Shown here one piece after another: positions 1 through 8,358 of a DNA stretch of 64,000 nt. Numbering within the stretch: position 1 is the first letter of the stretch; each line of letters begins with the position of its first letter. The notes beneath the pieces are model-generated. The model was not told the origin of the DNA. It did not search any database and worked only from the letters and a program-made list of their open reading frames with translations. The stretch comes from Brevibacillus brevis. Lineage in GTDB: Bacteria; Bacillota; Bacilli; Brevibacillales; Brevibacillaceae. Made by a program: the position numbers and the translations under genes. The DNA is taken from NCBI RefSeq assembly GCF_900637055.1, contig NZ_LR134338.1, positions 3,172,001-3,236,000 of the forward strand, written 5' to 3'.

Positions 1-244
1 GCTCGCGTCTGTCCATTCTGGTGATGTCTTTACCTTGAAACAAGATTCGCCCTGCAGTAGCCGGGTACAGGCCCACGATCGTCCTGCCCAGCGTAGACTT
101 GCCGCAGCCGCTTTCCCCGACGATTCCGAGCGTCTCCCCTCGCCTGATTTCAAAAGAGACGCGGTCAACAGCTCTAACCCGCTGTCCTCCGCCAATCTCA
201 AATGATTTGGCGAGATTCTCTACCCGCACAATGTTGTCAAACAT
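1..244 (-). CDS. OppF/DppF-type ABC transporter ATP-binding protein (partial)
   Basis: This is the N-terminal 81 codons of the second ATPase of an oligopeptide/dipeptide/nickel importer; the rest lies beyond the left edge. The fragment begins [11 protein letters not shown] and contains the Walker A motif GESGCGKST followed by [14 protein letters not shown], typical of the OppF branch. The start is an ATG at 244, which overlaps the stop of the upstream oppD-like gene by 8 bp, so the two are translationally coupled. It couples ATP hydrolysis to substrate uptake together with the two permeases and the OppD-like ATPase. A substrate-binding protein is not visible and may be encoded further left. 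The family is clear; the substrate is not. Confidence 0.9.
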   Translation of the reverse strand, partial: MFDNIVRVENLAKSFEIGGGQRVRAVDRVSFEIRRGETLGIVGESGCGKSTLGRTIVGLYPATAGRILFQGKDITRMDRRE

Positions 245-1259
245 GTATCTCCCTCCCTGCTACCATCCACGCATCCGCTCTTTGGGCACGCGGGTCGTTC
301 AACCAGCAGCTCGCCTCATGCTGATTGAAAAACGATTTCGATTGCGGCATATGCTCCAGACAAACTTCCATGGCAAACCGGCAACGGGCAGCGAACGGAC
401 AACCGGCAGGCGGACGAAACAGATCCGGCGGTGTCCCTTCGATGGGGATCAGCCGCTCTTTTTTGCCTGCATCGAGGCGTGGCACAGACTGCAACAGCCC
501 TTGTGTGTATGGATGGCGCGGATTGTCGAAGATTTCTCCCACCGGGCCGCTCTCCACCACTACGCCTGCGTACATGACCGCTACTTGATCGGCTACCTCT
601 GCGACTACGCCCAGATCGTGGGTGATCAGAATGATCGAGGTGTTCAACTGCTCCTGCAATTCCTTCATCAGACGAAGGATCTGGGCCTGAATGGTCACGT
701 CGAGCGCCGTCGTCGGCTCGTCGGCGATAACCAACTGCGGTTGGCAGGCAAGCGCCATGGCGATTCCGACACGCTGCCGCATGCCTCCGCTTAGTTCATG
801 CGGATATTGTTCAAATCGCCTCGCTGCCTCCGGAATGCCTACCCTCTCCAGCAGTTTCAGCGTCTCTTCCATTGCTTCTGTCTTCGTCTGCTTTCGATGT
901 TTGATCAGCCCTTCTGCAATCTGCTGGCCGATTTTCATCGTGGGGTTCAGCGAGGTCATCGGGTCCTGAAAGATCATCCCAATCTGCGAGCCACGAACCT
1001 GCTGCCATTCCAGCTTGGTCAGCCCCGTCAGTTCCCGCCCGCGAAACCGAATGCTGCCGCCTTTTACCTGTCCGGATCGTGGAGGAATCATCCCCATCAA
1101 TGCCCGCGCAGTCACACTTTTTCCGCAGCCGCTTTCCCCGACAATGGCCAGCGTCTCTCCCTCCTTTACAGAAAAGGAAACCCCTCTTACTGCCTGCACC
1201 TCTCCGCCGTACGTACGAAAGGAGACGCGCAACAGATCTACTTCTAACAATGGCTTCAC
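237..1259 (-). CDS. OppD/DppD-type ABC transporter ATP-binding protein
   Basis: This 340-residue protein is the first ATPase of a peptide/nickel-type ABC importer. It has Walker A GESGCGKS, the signature LSGGMRQR, Walker B with DEPTTALD, and the C-terminal oligopeptide-transporter extension with a cysteine cluster (CPFAARCRF...C) typical of OppD/DppD. I chose the GTG at 1259 because GAGGGGGAG lies 6 bases in front of it and this start leaves a short gap after the permease stop at 1273. A longer reading from 1313 would overlap the permease and has no good ribosome binding site. It is the third gene of an oppBCDF-like operon under a SAM riboswitch, so it is probably expressed when S-adenosylmethionine is scarce. 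Confidence 0.93.
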   Translation of the reverse strand: MKPLLEVDLLRVSFRTYGGEVQAVRGVSFSVKEGETLAIVGESGCGKSVTARALMGMIPPRSGQVKGGSIRFRGRELTGLTKLEWQQVRGSQIGMIFQDPMTSLNPTMKIGQQIAEGLIKHRKQTKTEAMEETLKLLERVGIPEAARRFEQYPHELSGGMRQRVGIAMALACQPQLVIADEPTTALDVTIQAQILRLMKELQEQLNTSIILITHDLGVVAEVADQVAVMYAGVVVESGPVGEIFDNPRHPYTQGLLQSVPRLDAGKKERLIPIEGTPPDLFRPPAGCPFAARCRFAMEVCLEHMPQSKSFFNQHEASCWLNDPRAQRADAWMVAGREIHV

Positions 1260-1272
1260 GATGTACTCCCCC

Positions 1273-2220
1273 TCATTTCCTGATCCGCGGGTCCAGTGCG
1301 TCCTGCAAACCATCCCCGAGCGCGTTGCACGCGAACATGGTAAGCGAAATCATAAATCCCGGAAAAAACAACCGCCACCACTGTCCGCTCAGCATAACCG
1401 CCAGCGCGTCGTTGGCCATCGTTCCCCAGCTGGCAGTTGGCGCTTGCACACCCAGCCCAAGAAAGCTGAGAAACGATTCGGCGAAAATCGCGTGCGGTAT
1501 CGTAAAGGTCAGGTTGACGATGATGACGCCGATCGTATTCGGCAGCAGATGTTTGATGATGATTTTGGCATGGGAGGTACCCAGCTTTTCTGCAGCCAGC
1601 ACAAACTCCTGACGCTTGATCTGCATGATTTGTCCTCTGACCAGGCGGGCCATGCCGACCCAGCCGGTTAGTGAAAGGGCAATAATGATCGTTGCGAGAC
1701 CAGGCTCCAGAACCACCATCAGCAGGATGACCACCAGCAGATACGGAATGCTGTACAGAATTTCAGCCAACCGCATCAAAATGTTGTCCACACGGTCGCC
1801 CAGCTCGTTCCTCCCTGCCATGTAACCGGATATCCCACCGATGCATACACCGATCACTAGGTCGATGGCAGCAGCCGCCACACCAATAAACAAAGAGATT
1901 TGACCGCCTACCCAGGTACGTGCCCACATGTCCCGACCCAAGTCATCCGTTCCAAACCAGTGCTCGCCCGACAGCGGCAGATTCCCCTTTGTCAATGACT
2001 GCTCATGCGGGCTGTGAGGAACGAGCATCGGACCGATGATCGAGAGGGTCACCACTGCCATGAGCAGGAAGAACCCGAGCATTGCCAGCTTGTTGCGGAA
2101 TACCCGCTGCAATACCTCCTGCCAATAACTAAGACTGGGACGTTCCAGAATTTCTTCGGAAAGCCGGTTTCGGTCGACTGGTCGAAACAGGGAATCCAGT
2201 TGTGTTGCCTGATTGGCCAT
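1273..2220 (-). CDS. OppC/DppC-type ABC transporter permease
   Basis: This 315-residue inner-membrane permease has an OppC N-terminal segment (first membrane helix in FRNKLAMLGFFLLMAVVTLS) and a binding-protein-dependent transport domain with about five further helices. The EAA loop region reads AAEKLGTSHAKIIIKHLLPN. I chose the ATG at 2220, which has GGAGGGAAG 7 bases upstream and follows the upstream permease stop at 2225 by only 4 bases; the GTG at 2238 would give six more residues without a ribosome binding site. It forms the channel with the OppB-like partner. The substrate cannot be read from the permease alone. Confidence 0.92.
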   Translation of the reverse strand: MANQATQLDSLFRPVDRNRLSEEILERPSLSYWQEVLQRVFRNKLAMLGFFLLMAVVTLSIIGPMLVPHSPHEQSLTKGNLPLSGEHWFGTDDLGRDMWARTWVGGQISLFIGVAAAAIDLVIGVCIGGISGYMAGRNELGDRVDNILMRLAEILYSIPYLLVVILLMVVLEPGLATIIIALSLTGWVGMARLVRGQIMQIKRQEFVLAAEKLGTSHAKIIIKHLLPNTIGVIIVNLTFTIPHAIFAESFLSFLGLGVQAPTASWGTMANDALAVMLSGQWWRLFFPGFMISLTMFACNALGDGLQDALDPRIRK

Positions 2221-2224
2221 AACG

Positions 2225-3157
2225 CTACTTCCCTCCACTCGTCAATCTGATGCGCGGGTCAATCACCCGATACAGCAGGTCGATGATGTACAAAGTAAAA
2301 ATGAGTACAAAGCTGTAAAACACTGTCATTCCCAAAATAACGGGATAATCGCGGTTAAAAATGCTTTCCACGAAGTATTTGCCGAGCCCGGGAATGGCGA
2401 AAATCTTTTCCACCACAAAGGTTCCGGTCATCAGGTTGGCAAACAGCGGACCGATAAAGGTAAGAACCGGCAGGATGGCATTGCGCATCCCGTGTCTTAC
2501 GACAATCGAAAAGGTGCCGAGCCCTTTCGCCTCCGCCGTGCTTATGTATTCCTGCTGCCAAACCTCAAGCATGCTGGCTCGGACGAAACGGGCGATAATG
2601 GCGAGCGGACCGATAGCGAGCGCAAGCGTTGGAAGAATCGAGTGTTCCCAGCTCCCCCACGCAGCAACGGGAAAAAACTCCCATTTGACAGCCAAGTACT
2701 TGATCAACAGTGGCGCCAGAATAAAACTGGGGACGGAAATCCCGATGATGGCTGCAAACATGGACAAGAAATCCAAGGTTCGATTGTGATAGAGTGCCGC
2801 TACAATTCCCAGTGTGATTCCACCTGCCAGCGCGACAATAAACGACTGGAGTCCCAGGACAGCCGAGGCGGGAAATCCTTCTGCAATGAGCGTGTTCACA
2901 TCCCTCGTCTTGGACTGGATTGAGGGCCCCAAGTCAAATTGCAGCAATCCTTTCAGATAGAGCAGATACTGTACCGTGATTGGCTGATCCAGGTTGTACT
3001 CCGCCCGCATGTTCTTCACCACTTCTTCGGGAAGCATTTTGGCGTCAGATGCGAACGGGTCACCCGGAATCAGGTGCATGGTCACAAACGTTACTGTGAC
3101 AATGATCCACAGGGTAACGATCATGAGAAAGCCACGCTTGACCGCATAATGAAGCAC
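2225..3157 (-). CDS. OppB/DppB-type ABC transporter permease
   Basis: This 310-residue permease is the first gene of the SAM-riboswitch-controlled transporter operon. The N-terminus (WIIVTVTFVTMHLIPGDPF) is the hallmark first helix and GDPF motif of OppB/DppB/NikB proteins. The transport domain follows, with the EAA-like loop TAEAKGLGTFSIVVRHGMRN and the end DPRIRL. The start is a GTG at 3157 behind AAGGAGGAAACAAC. The order B-C-D-F without a binding protein in front is common in peptide and nickel systems where the solute-binding gene comes last. Control by the riboswitch makes a methionine-containing or sulfur-related ligand likely, but this is inference. Confidence 0.92.
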   Translation of the reverse strand: MLHYAVKRGFLMIVTLWIIVTVTFVTMHLIPGDPFASDAKMLPEEVVKNMRAEYNLDQPITVQYLLYLKGLLQFDLGPSIQSKTRDVNTLIAEGFPASAVLGLQSFIVALAGGITLGIVAALYHNRTLDFLSMFAAIIGISVPSFILAPLLIKYLAVKWEFFPVAAWGSWEHSILPTLALAIGPLAIIARFVRASMLEVWQQEYISTAEAKGLGTFSIVVRHGMRNAILPVLTFIGPLFANLMTGTFVVEKIFAIPGLGKYFVESIFNRDYPVILGMTVFYSFVLIFTLYIIDLLYRVIDPRIRLTSGGK

Positions 3158-3209
3158 GTTGTTTCCTCCTTAACATAAAAATAAGTAAATAGATATGAAT
3201 ACTACGAAT

Positions 3210-3247
3210 TAAAAATAGAGAAAACCCCTCTCCGAAAAGAAGAGGGG
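3210..3247 (-). terminator. Rho-independent terminator of the SAM riboswitch expression platform
   Basis: On the minus strand a stem of CCCCTCT (pairing 3241-3247 with 3225-3231) is followed by a T-rich tract, TTTTCTCTATTTTT. It lies directly 3' of the SAM-I aptamer and about 50 bases before the oppB-like start codon, so ligand binding should favour this terminator. Confidence 0.88.
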
Positions 3248-3263
3248 CGATTTCGCGGTTCCC

Positions 3264-3372
3264 ACCTTCTTATCTCGCAGAATACATCCGCAGGAATTGG
3301 CACCGTAAGGTCAATTAGACCAAGGTTGCCGGGTTTCATCGGGCCAGTCCCTCCACCACTCTTGATAAGAAT
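3264..3372 (-). promoter_or_regulatory. SAM-I (S-box) riboswitch aptamer
   Basis: The minus strand carries the conserved S-box core. The P1 strand TTCTTATCAAGAG is followed by GGTGGAGGGACTGGCCC, then GATGAAACCCGGCAACC (kink-turn and P3), GGTGCCAATTCCTGCGG, and the closing strand GAGATAAGAA. All the standard invariant blocks are in order. A terminator follows. The riboswitch turns off transcription of the Opp-type transporter operon when S-adenosylmethionine is abundant. This links the transporter to methionine or sulfur supply. Confidence 0.95.
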
Positions 3373-3410
3373 GTTCTATGAAATTTAATTTCATCGTAAA
3401 ATTCTTTTTT

Positions 3411-3438
3411 ATCTTATCACTTTACTCGGATATGTCAA
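3411..3438 (-). promoter_or_regulatory. SigA-type promoter of the riboswitch-controlled transporter operon
   Basis: On the minus strand there is TTGACA (3433-3438), a 16-base spacer and TAAGAT (3411-3416). The predicted start site is about 35 bases upstream of the SAM aptamer. Confidence 0.75.
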
Positions 3439-3495
3439 CGCTGTTCCATGACAATTGATTTTTCTTTATTTTTTCTTTATGGAAAAAGTAAATCT

Positions 3496-4287
3496 TCACA
3501 CCCCTATGAAAATGAAGATGTCGGCCCAAATCTTAATCGTGGTTCCTAGGATCAACAAGGCAAGAATGGTTTGGAGAATCCGGGTGTTCAACCGTTTGCT
3601 GACCTTCGTACCGATGGGCGCTGCCAGGATGCTGGCGATTACCATGACCACGGATGGCCACAGCAATATGTCCCCCGCCATCCATTTCCCTACCGTCGAA
3701 CCGATGGAGGAAAGAAACGTAATAGCAAGAGAGGAAGCAATCGTTACTCTTGTCGGAATCTTGAGGATGATCAACATGATGGGAACCAAAATAAAAGCGC
3801 CAGCTGCCCCGACAATTCCGGAGGCGCCCCCGACAACCAAAGCGGATAATACGGCTGTTGGTTTATGAAAGATAACCTCGGTCTGTTCTCGTTCGTCCAC
3901 TCGCTTTTTTGGCAGGAACATCAAGATTACAGCTATGGTGGCCAGAATGGCGTAAACGATATGGATGGCTTCAGCCGAAAGAAATTTCCCTCCATACCCT
4001 CCAAGCAAACTCCCGACAATAATGGCACTTCCCATGTACAGAACCAGCTGGTAATGAATAAGCTTATCTTTGCGTAGAGACCAAACAGCAGCCAGAGTGG
4101 CAAAAAATACTTGGACGGCACTTATTCCGGATACTTCGTGAGCCGTGTAAGCAACGAATCCAAGGGCGGGCGGAATGTACAAAAGCATCGGATACTTGAT
4201 GATGGAGCCCCCGATTCCGACGAGACCAGAGATAAACGATCCCGCGAAACCGATAACAAACAGTGTGATCACAAGGTCGATAGTCAT
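3496..4287 (-). CDS. tauE: TauE/SafE (TSUP) family sulfur-compound permease
   Basis: This 263-residue membrane protein has roughly eight hydrophobic helices and the two repeated TSUP signatures: GLVGIGGSIIKYPMLL near residues 22-37 and VVGGASGIVGAAGAFILVP near 150-168. The family exports or imports small sulfur anions such as sulfite, thiosulfate or sulfoacetate. It is the last gene of a sulfide-detoxification operon behind a CstB-like enzyme, as tauE is in the Staphylococcus aureus cst locus. The likely role is therefore export of sulfite or thiosulfate formed from persulfide. The ATG at 4287 is preceded by AAAGGGTGAG. The transported ion is an inference from context. Confidence 0.87.
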   Translation of the reverse strand: MTIDLVITLFVIGFAGSFISGLVGIGGSIIKYPMLLYIPPALGFVAYTAHEVSGISAVQVFFATLAAVWSLRKDKLIHYQLVLYMGSAIIVGSLLGGYGGKFLSAEAIHIVYAILATIAVILMFLPKKRVDEREQTEVIFHKPTAVLSALVVGGASGIVGAAGAFILVPIMLIILKIPTRVTIASSLAITFLSSIGSTVGKWMAGDILLWPSVVMVIASILAAPIGTKVSKRLNTRILQTILALLILGTTIKIWADIFIFIGV

Positions 4288-4318
4288 AGGCTCACCCTTT
4301 GCAACACCTCGCTTCGTT

Positions 4319-5737
4319 TTATCCTCGTTCTACAAGTGCCAAGCCGTCTATTTGCCATTTCAAGATTCCGCCGCTTAAATTCATGACATCCTTAAATCCA
4401 TTTGCCTGAAGAATGCTTGCGCCAATGGCGGATCGGGCACCGGAACGGCACTGTACGAGAAGCGGCTTATCGTGAGGAATCTCATCCAGCCGCATTGCGA
4501 GTGTACCGAGCATGACGTGCTGTGCGTCCGGAATGTGCCCTTCCTTCCACTCAGCTAGATTACGTACATCTACTACATGAACCACTCCCTTTTCCACCCT
4601 TTCTGCAATCTCTAACGGTGTTACCTCTTCGATTGTCTCGAGCGAAGACTCTTCCCTTTCCAATAGCTTACCGATATCGATAAAGCCCGTAACACGATCA
4701 ATCCCTACGGCATGCAAGGCTTGCAAAGTCCCGTCCAGCTCATCTGGAGTGGCCAGGATGTGAACCGGGCGATTGTAATCGACGATCCAGCCCGCCCAGT
4801 TGGCAAATGATTTGTTAAAAGGAATATGAAGTGTTCCTTCCAGATGCCCCTTGGCAAATTCCTGGAAAGGACGCGTATCCACAATTTGACCGTTTTCCAG
4901 CAATTCCTTTACCGCTTCAATCGAGTTGAACTCTTGGATAACAGGGAGTTCCTTGAGCAACGCAGGGCCTTCTTTATTCACGCGTTTCATCACTGCAAAA
5001 TACTTCGGTGGCTCTGGTTGTCCATCCAGGAGTGCCTTGACGAATTCCTCTTCACTGGAGTGTAACATCGCCCAGTTAAAGAGCTTTTCATAACCGACGG
5101 TAGAAGACGGTACGGCTCCCAGTGCTTTCCCGCAAGCACTTCCTGCGCCATGAGCTGGCCATACCTGCAAATAATCCGGCAGTTGCTTGAATTTTTGGAG
5201 GGACTGGAACATAGCTCTTGCACCTGCCTCGGACGTACCCTTCATACCCGCCGCTTTTTCGAGCAAGTCCGGCCTGCCGATATCGCCGACAAAGACGAAA
5301 TCTCCCGTGAAGATCCCGATGGGGCGATCTGCATTCCCTCCGAGGTCTGTCAAAAGGAAGGAGATGCTCTCAGGGGTATGGCCAGGGGTATGCATGACTT
5401 CAAATAGCAAGTTCCCGATCAAAAAGGAATCCCCATCGTGGACAAGCTGATGGTTCAATCCTTCCAAGTATTGATATTTCCAATCTTCATCGCCCTCATT
5501 GGATAAAAACAGCTTGGCCTGATAAGCTGCACCCAGTTCCCTGGCACCAGATACAAAATCAGCGTGAATGTGGGTTTCGGTGGCGGCTACAATCGTAACC
5601 CCCTCTGCTTTGGCGACTTGAAAATAAGGAGCCAGATTGCGGGCGGGATCGATCACGATCGCCTCCCCGGTTTTTTGGCAGCCGACCAGATAGGATGCAT
5701 GGGCCAGCATTTCATCATAAAAGTAACGCAACAACAT
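4319..5737 (-). CDS. cstB: CstB-like persulfide dioxygenase fused to two rhodanese domains
   Basis: This 472-residue protein has a metallo-beta-lactamase fold of the ETHE1/persulfide dioxygenase type in residues 1-250 (THIHAD with H56, H58 and D60; HTPGH at 116-120; FTGDFVFVGDIGRPDL; WPAHGAGS). A rhodanese-like domain lacking the catalytic cysteine (DTRPFQEFAKGHLEG) follows, and then an active rhodanese domain with the CRSGAR loop near residue 430. The order dioxygenase, pseudo-rhodanese, rhodanese is that of CstB, which oxidises low-molecular-weight persulfides and produces thiosulfate. The start at 5737 has AAAGGAGG upstream. It lies between the DUF1641 gene and the TSUP permease in one operon headed by sulfide:quinone oxidoreductase. 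Confidence 0.9.
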   Translation of the reverse strand: MLLRYFYDEMLAHASYLVGCQKTGEAIVIDPARNLAPYFQVAKAEGVTIVAATETHIHADFVSGARELGAAYQAKLFLSNEGDEDWKYQYLEGLNHQLVHDGDSFLIGNLLFEVMHTPGHTPESISFLLTDLGGNADRPIGIFTGDFVFVGDIGRPDLLEKAAGMKGTSEAGARAMFQSLQKFKQLPDYLQVWPAHGAGSACGKALGAVPSSTVGYEKLFNWAMLHSSEEEFVKALLDGQPEPPKYFAVMKRVNKEGPALLKELPVIQEFNSIEAVKELLENGQIVDTRPFQEFAKGHLEGTLHIPFNKSFANWAGWIVDYNRPVHILATPDELDGTLQALHAVGIDRVTGFIDIGKLLEREESSLETIEEVTPLEIAERVEKGVVHVVDVRNLAEWKEGHIPDAQHVMLGTLAMRLDEIPHDKPLLVQCRSGARSAIGASILQANGFKDVMNLSGGILKWQIDGLALVERG

Positions 5738-5763
5738 GGTGCATTCCTCCTTTTACACGTCTA

Positions 5764-6339
5764 TTATTTGTTTGATTTTTCCGCGAGTACTTCGAGCAGC
5801 GATTGGGTAAAGCGAAGTGACTTTTGGACGGTGGGATCTTTCATGAGCTTGTAAAGCGTGAACACGGAAACGGGTTCGCTTTTACGTTCGGCTCTTTTCT
5901 TTGCTTCCTGGAAGACAGCTACTCCGTGCTCCACTTGCGCGGACACTGGAGCGATGTACGCTTTCATCCCGTTGAGCAGATATTGCTGCGATTGCTTATC
6001 CTTTCCGAGGCTTTCCAAAAAATCAGCAGTTTGTTCGAGAATGCTGAGATATTGAACAAGCTTGGGCATTTTATCAAGCAAAGTGAACAGGGCGTCTAGT
6101 GATTCTTTTTCCACAAAGAAACGAGACAGTTGACTATCTACTCGCTCAAACAAATACCGTAGTGATTCTTGATCGCGCAAGATCGATGTGGCTAATTCAA
6201 GCCCCTCTTCGGCTGCGAGGACGGTATCTTTTATTTTCGGGAGTTTTCGGATCAATATGCTGATGGCTTCCTGAACTTCTGGATCAGATAAATCCTCTAC
6301 AAACATGTCAGGGCTTCGCTGTTCCTTCCTGTCGTTCAA
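5764..6339 (-). CDS. DUF1641 family protein
   Basis: This 191-residue, largely helical soluble protein matches the DUF1641 pattern (central segment with LDKMPKLVQYLSILEQTADFL and a C-terminal SVFTLYKLMKDPTVQ block). DUF1641 proteins are often encoded beside sulfide:quinone oxidoreductase or formate-dehydrogenase-like genes, but their biochemical function is not established. The start appears to be a TTG at 6339 with GAGGGGGAAAG upstream; the next ATG would be residue 12, so the exact start is uncertain. It sits between sqr and the CstB-like gene and is probably co-transcribed, which suggests an accessory role in sulfide oxidation. Confidence 0.8.
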   Translation of the reverse strand: MNDRKEQRSPDMFVEDLSDPEVQEAISILIRKLPKIKDTVLAAEEGLELATSILRDQESLRYLFERVDSQLSRFFVEKESLDALFTLLDKMPKLVQYLSILEQTADFLESLGKDKQSQQYLLNGMKAYIAPVSAQVEHGVAVFQEAKKRAERKSEPVSVFTLYKLMKDPTVQKSLRFTQSLLEVLAEKSNK

Positions 6340-6381
6340 AATGTTGCTTTCCCCCTCTCTCCCTCTCTTTCAAAGAATGTC

Positions 6382-7581
6382 TTACATCAATCCTTTTAGC
6401 ATGCCATTCCAATAAAGAATGGGAAGCAGCTCTCTTTTCATTACGTACATACTGAATCTCTCTTCAGATTGATCAAAAGGAAAGGTTTCACACGGCATCA
6501 GGCTGTAGTCAAATTCGGCCAGTACCAGTTTGTTGTACCCCGTTACGAGTGGGCAGGATGTATAACCGTTATACTTGGCAGCCAATGGAGTACCATTGAT
6601 CAGCGCTAGCAGGTTTTTCTCGACGACTGGCGCCTGTTTGCGTATAGCCGCTCCAGTTTTGGACGTAGGAAGATTCGTGCAATCGCCGATACCGAAAATA
6701 GTAGGGTATCTTTTGTGCGCAAGCGTAAATGGATCGACATCGACCCAGCCTCCTGTGTCTGCCAATACACTGTTTGCAATGAAATCGGGCGCTTTCATGG
6801 GAGGGGTCACATGAAGCATGTCATACTTCCATACGTCCTGCTCTTTGGTGTCCAGATTCTCGAAGACGGCTTCTTTGGTATCCGCCCGCACTTCCATCAG
6901 GTTATGCTTGTATCTGGTTTCGATGTTCTTGCGACGAATCACGTGATTGAGAGTATTGGCATACGCGGGAACGTCAAAAATACTTCCCTTCGCCGATGCA
7001 AAAATAATCTCTGACTGGTTGCGAACATGTACCTTGCGAAAGTAATCATCAGCCAGATACATGATTTTCTGAGGGGCTCCGCCGCACTTTACGGGTGAAT
7101 TCGGGTGCGTAAAAATAGCTGTGCCGCCTTTAAAGCTCCGGATAGCTTCCCATGTACTTTCTACCGTTTGGTATGCGTAGTTGCTGCAAACGCCGTTCTT
7201 CCCGACGGCATCCTTCAGGCCCTTTACCCCCTCCCAATCTAGTTGCAGACCGGCAGCAACAACGAGATAGTCATAGGAAACGATGGTTCCCTGCTTTGTA
7301 CTGAGTGTGTGTTGTTCCGGTTGAAACATGGTAACCGCATCGCAAATCCAGTCGACGCCCGCGGGGATCAGAGAGGAGAGGTCTCGCTCGGATTCCTCTT
7401 TTTTCGCGGCACCCCCTCCGACTAATGTCCACAAAGGCTGATAATAATGCTTGGATGCGGGATCGATGATGGCGATTTGTCCCATGAGCCTTTTGGAAGC
7501 CCGGACGATACGGGCAGCAACAGAGATACCTGCTGAGCCTGCTCCCACAATGACAACCGAATAATGAACCTGTTTTGCCAT
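6382..7581 (-). CDS. sqr: Sulfide:quinone oxidoreductase
   Basis: This 399-residue FAD enzyme oxidises sulfide and passes electrons to the membrane quinone pool. The N-terminal dinucleotide-binding motif is VIVGAGSAG (residues 10-18). Cysteines expected for the family are present: C132 in NGVCSNYAY, C166 in SPVKCGGAPQK and C343 in YTSCPLVTGYNK. The second FAD motif, FGIGDCTNLPTSKTG, is also typical. I chose the ATG at 7581 because GAAGGAGGAACT lies just upstream; an earlier in-frame start at 7632 would add 17 residues without a binding site. It is the first gene of the operon sqr, DUF1641, cstB-like, tauE-like. A palindrome at 7681-7696 lies in its leader. Confidence 0.92.
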   Translation of the reverse strand: MAKQVHYSVVIVGAGSAGISVAARIVRASKRLMGQIAIIDPASKHYYQPLWTLVGGGAAKKEESERDLSSLIPAGVDWICDAVTMFQPEQHTLSTKQGTIVSYDYLVVAAGLQLDWEGVKGLKDAVGKNGVCSNYAYQTVESTWEAIRSFKGGTAIFTHPNSPVKCGGAPQKIMYLADDYFRKVHVRNQSEIIFASAKGSIFDVPAYANTLNHVIRRKNIETRYKHNLMEVRADTKEAVFENLDTKEQDVWKYDMLHVTPPMKAPDFIANSVLADTGGWVDVDPFTLAHKRYPTIFGIGDCTNLPTSKTGAAIRKQAPVVEKNLLALINGTPLAAKYNGYTSCPLVTGYNKLVLAEFDYSLMPCETFPFDQSEERFSMYVMKRELLPILYWNGMLKGLM

Positions 7582-7680
7582 AGTTCCTCCTTCGACGACG
7601 ATATGGTTTCCAATCGTACGATGATGGTTCATGAGGTGCAGTCTCTATATTCAGTTTATTTCTCTGTCATTTTTTCCATA

Positions 7681-7696
7681 TAGGGGAAGTCCCCTA
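7681..7696. promoter_or_regulatory. Candidate operator TAGGGGAAGTCCCCTA upstream of sqr
   Basis: This is a 16-base inverted repeat (TAGGGGA / TCCCCTA with a 2-base centre) about 100 bases upstream of the sqr start. Its reverse complement agrees at 13 of 16 positions with TAGGTACCTTCCCCTA at 9499-9514 in front of the sensor-kinase gene. It is a plausible binding site for the adjacent LuxR/NarL-type response regulator. Binding is inferred, not shown. Confidence 0.5.
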
Positions 7697-7713
7697 CTTT
7701 TTGAGCCAGGCTG

Positions 7714-8358
7714 TTAAAACGCCAGATCGAGATATCTATTTTTAATGGCGTATTGGATCAATTGATGTTTGGAATCCAGTCCTAGTTTCTGCATGATATT
7801 CGTTTTGTGGTTCTCCACCGTTTTGACGCTGATCAACAGCTTATCTGCCATTTCCTTATTGGTATAGCCAAGCACAATGAGTCTGACAAGCTCCTTTTCA
7901 CGTAGCGTTAAAACAGAAGGCATCGTTTTGGCATCCGATTTCAGCCATAGATTGATAATCTCTTGCGATACGGAAGTCTTGTAGAAGCGCTTACCTCTGT
8001 AGACCTCCACAATGGCTTGAAACAGCAGCTCGCCATGGCTGTTTTTTAAAATGTACCCATGGGCTCCGACGGTGATAGCCTTCTGGACAAAAATCTCCTC
8101 GTCATGCATGGTCAAGATGACAATTTTTACGAAAGGATTGGACTTGCGAATCTCATTGCTCGCTGTAAACCCATCCAGCCCATTCGGCAACGACAAATCC
8201 ATCAGCACCACATCGGGTTCCAGCTGATTGACCTTAAGGATGGCATCGTTGCCTGTATGACTCTCTCCGACAATTTTAATTTGAGAGTAACTTTCGAGAA
8301 GCACACGCAATCCCTTCCGAATCATCGTGTGATCATCAACCAAAAGCACTCGTATCAC
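7714..8358 (-). CDS. NarL/FixJ family response regulator
   Basis: This 214-residue protein has a receiver domain (phospho-acceptor D54 in VVLMDLSLP, acidic pair DD at 8-9) and a C-terminal LuxR-type helix-turn-helix (LTLREKELVRLIVLGYTNKE ... KTVENHKTNIMQKLG). The start overlaps the stop of the histidine kinase by 4 bases (ATGA), so the pair is translationally coupled. It lies directly upstream of sqr on the same strand, separated by about 130 bases that hold a palindrome. I infer that it controls the sulfide operon. NreC/DegU/LiaR-type regulators are the nearest relatives; the stimulus is unknown. Confidence 0.88.
   Translation of the reverse strand: MIRVLLVDDHTMIRKGLRVLLESYSQIKIVGESHTGNDAILKVNQLEPDVVLMDLSLPNGLDGFTASNEIRKSNPFVKIVILTMHDEEIFVQKAITVGAHGYILKNSHGELLFQAIVEVYRGKRFYKTSVSQEIINLWLKSDAKTMPSVLTLREKELVRLIVLGYTNKEMADKLLISVKTVENHKTNIMQKLGLDSKHQLIQYAIKNRYLDLAF

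Noticed and set aside
99..794. Plus-strand open frame of 231 codons
   Set aside because: It is antisense to the Opp-type ATPase genes, has no ribosome binding site and no recognisable domain.
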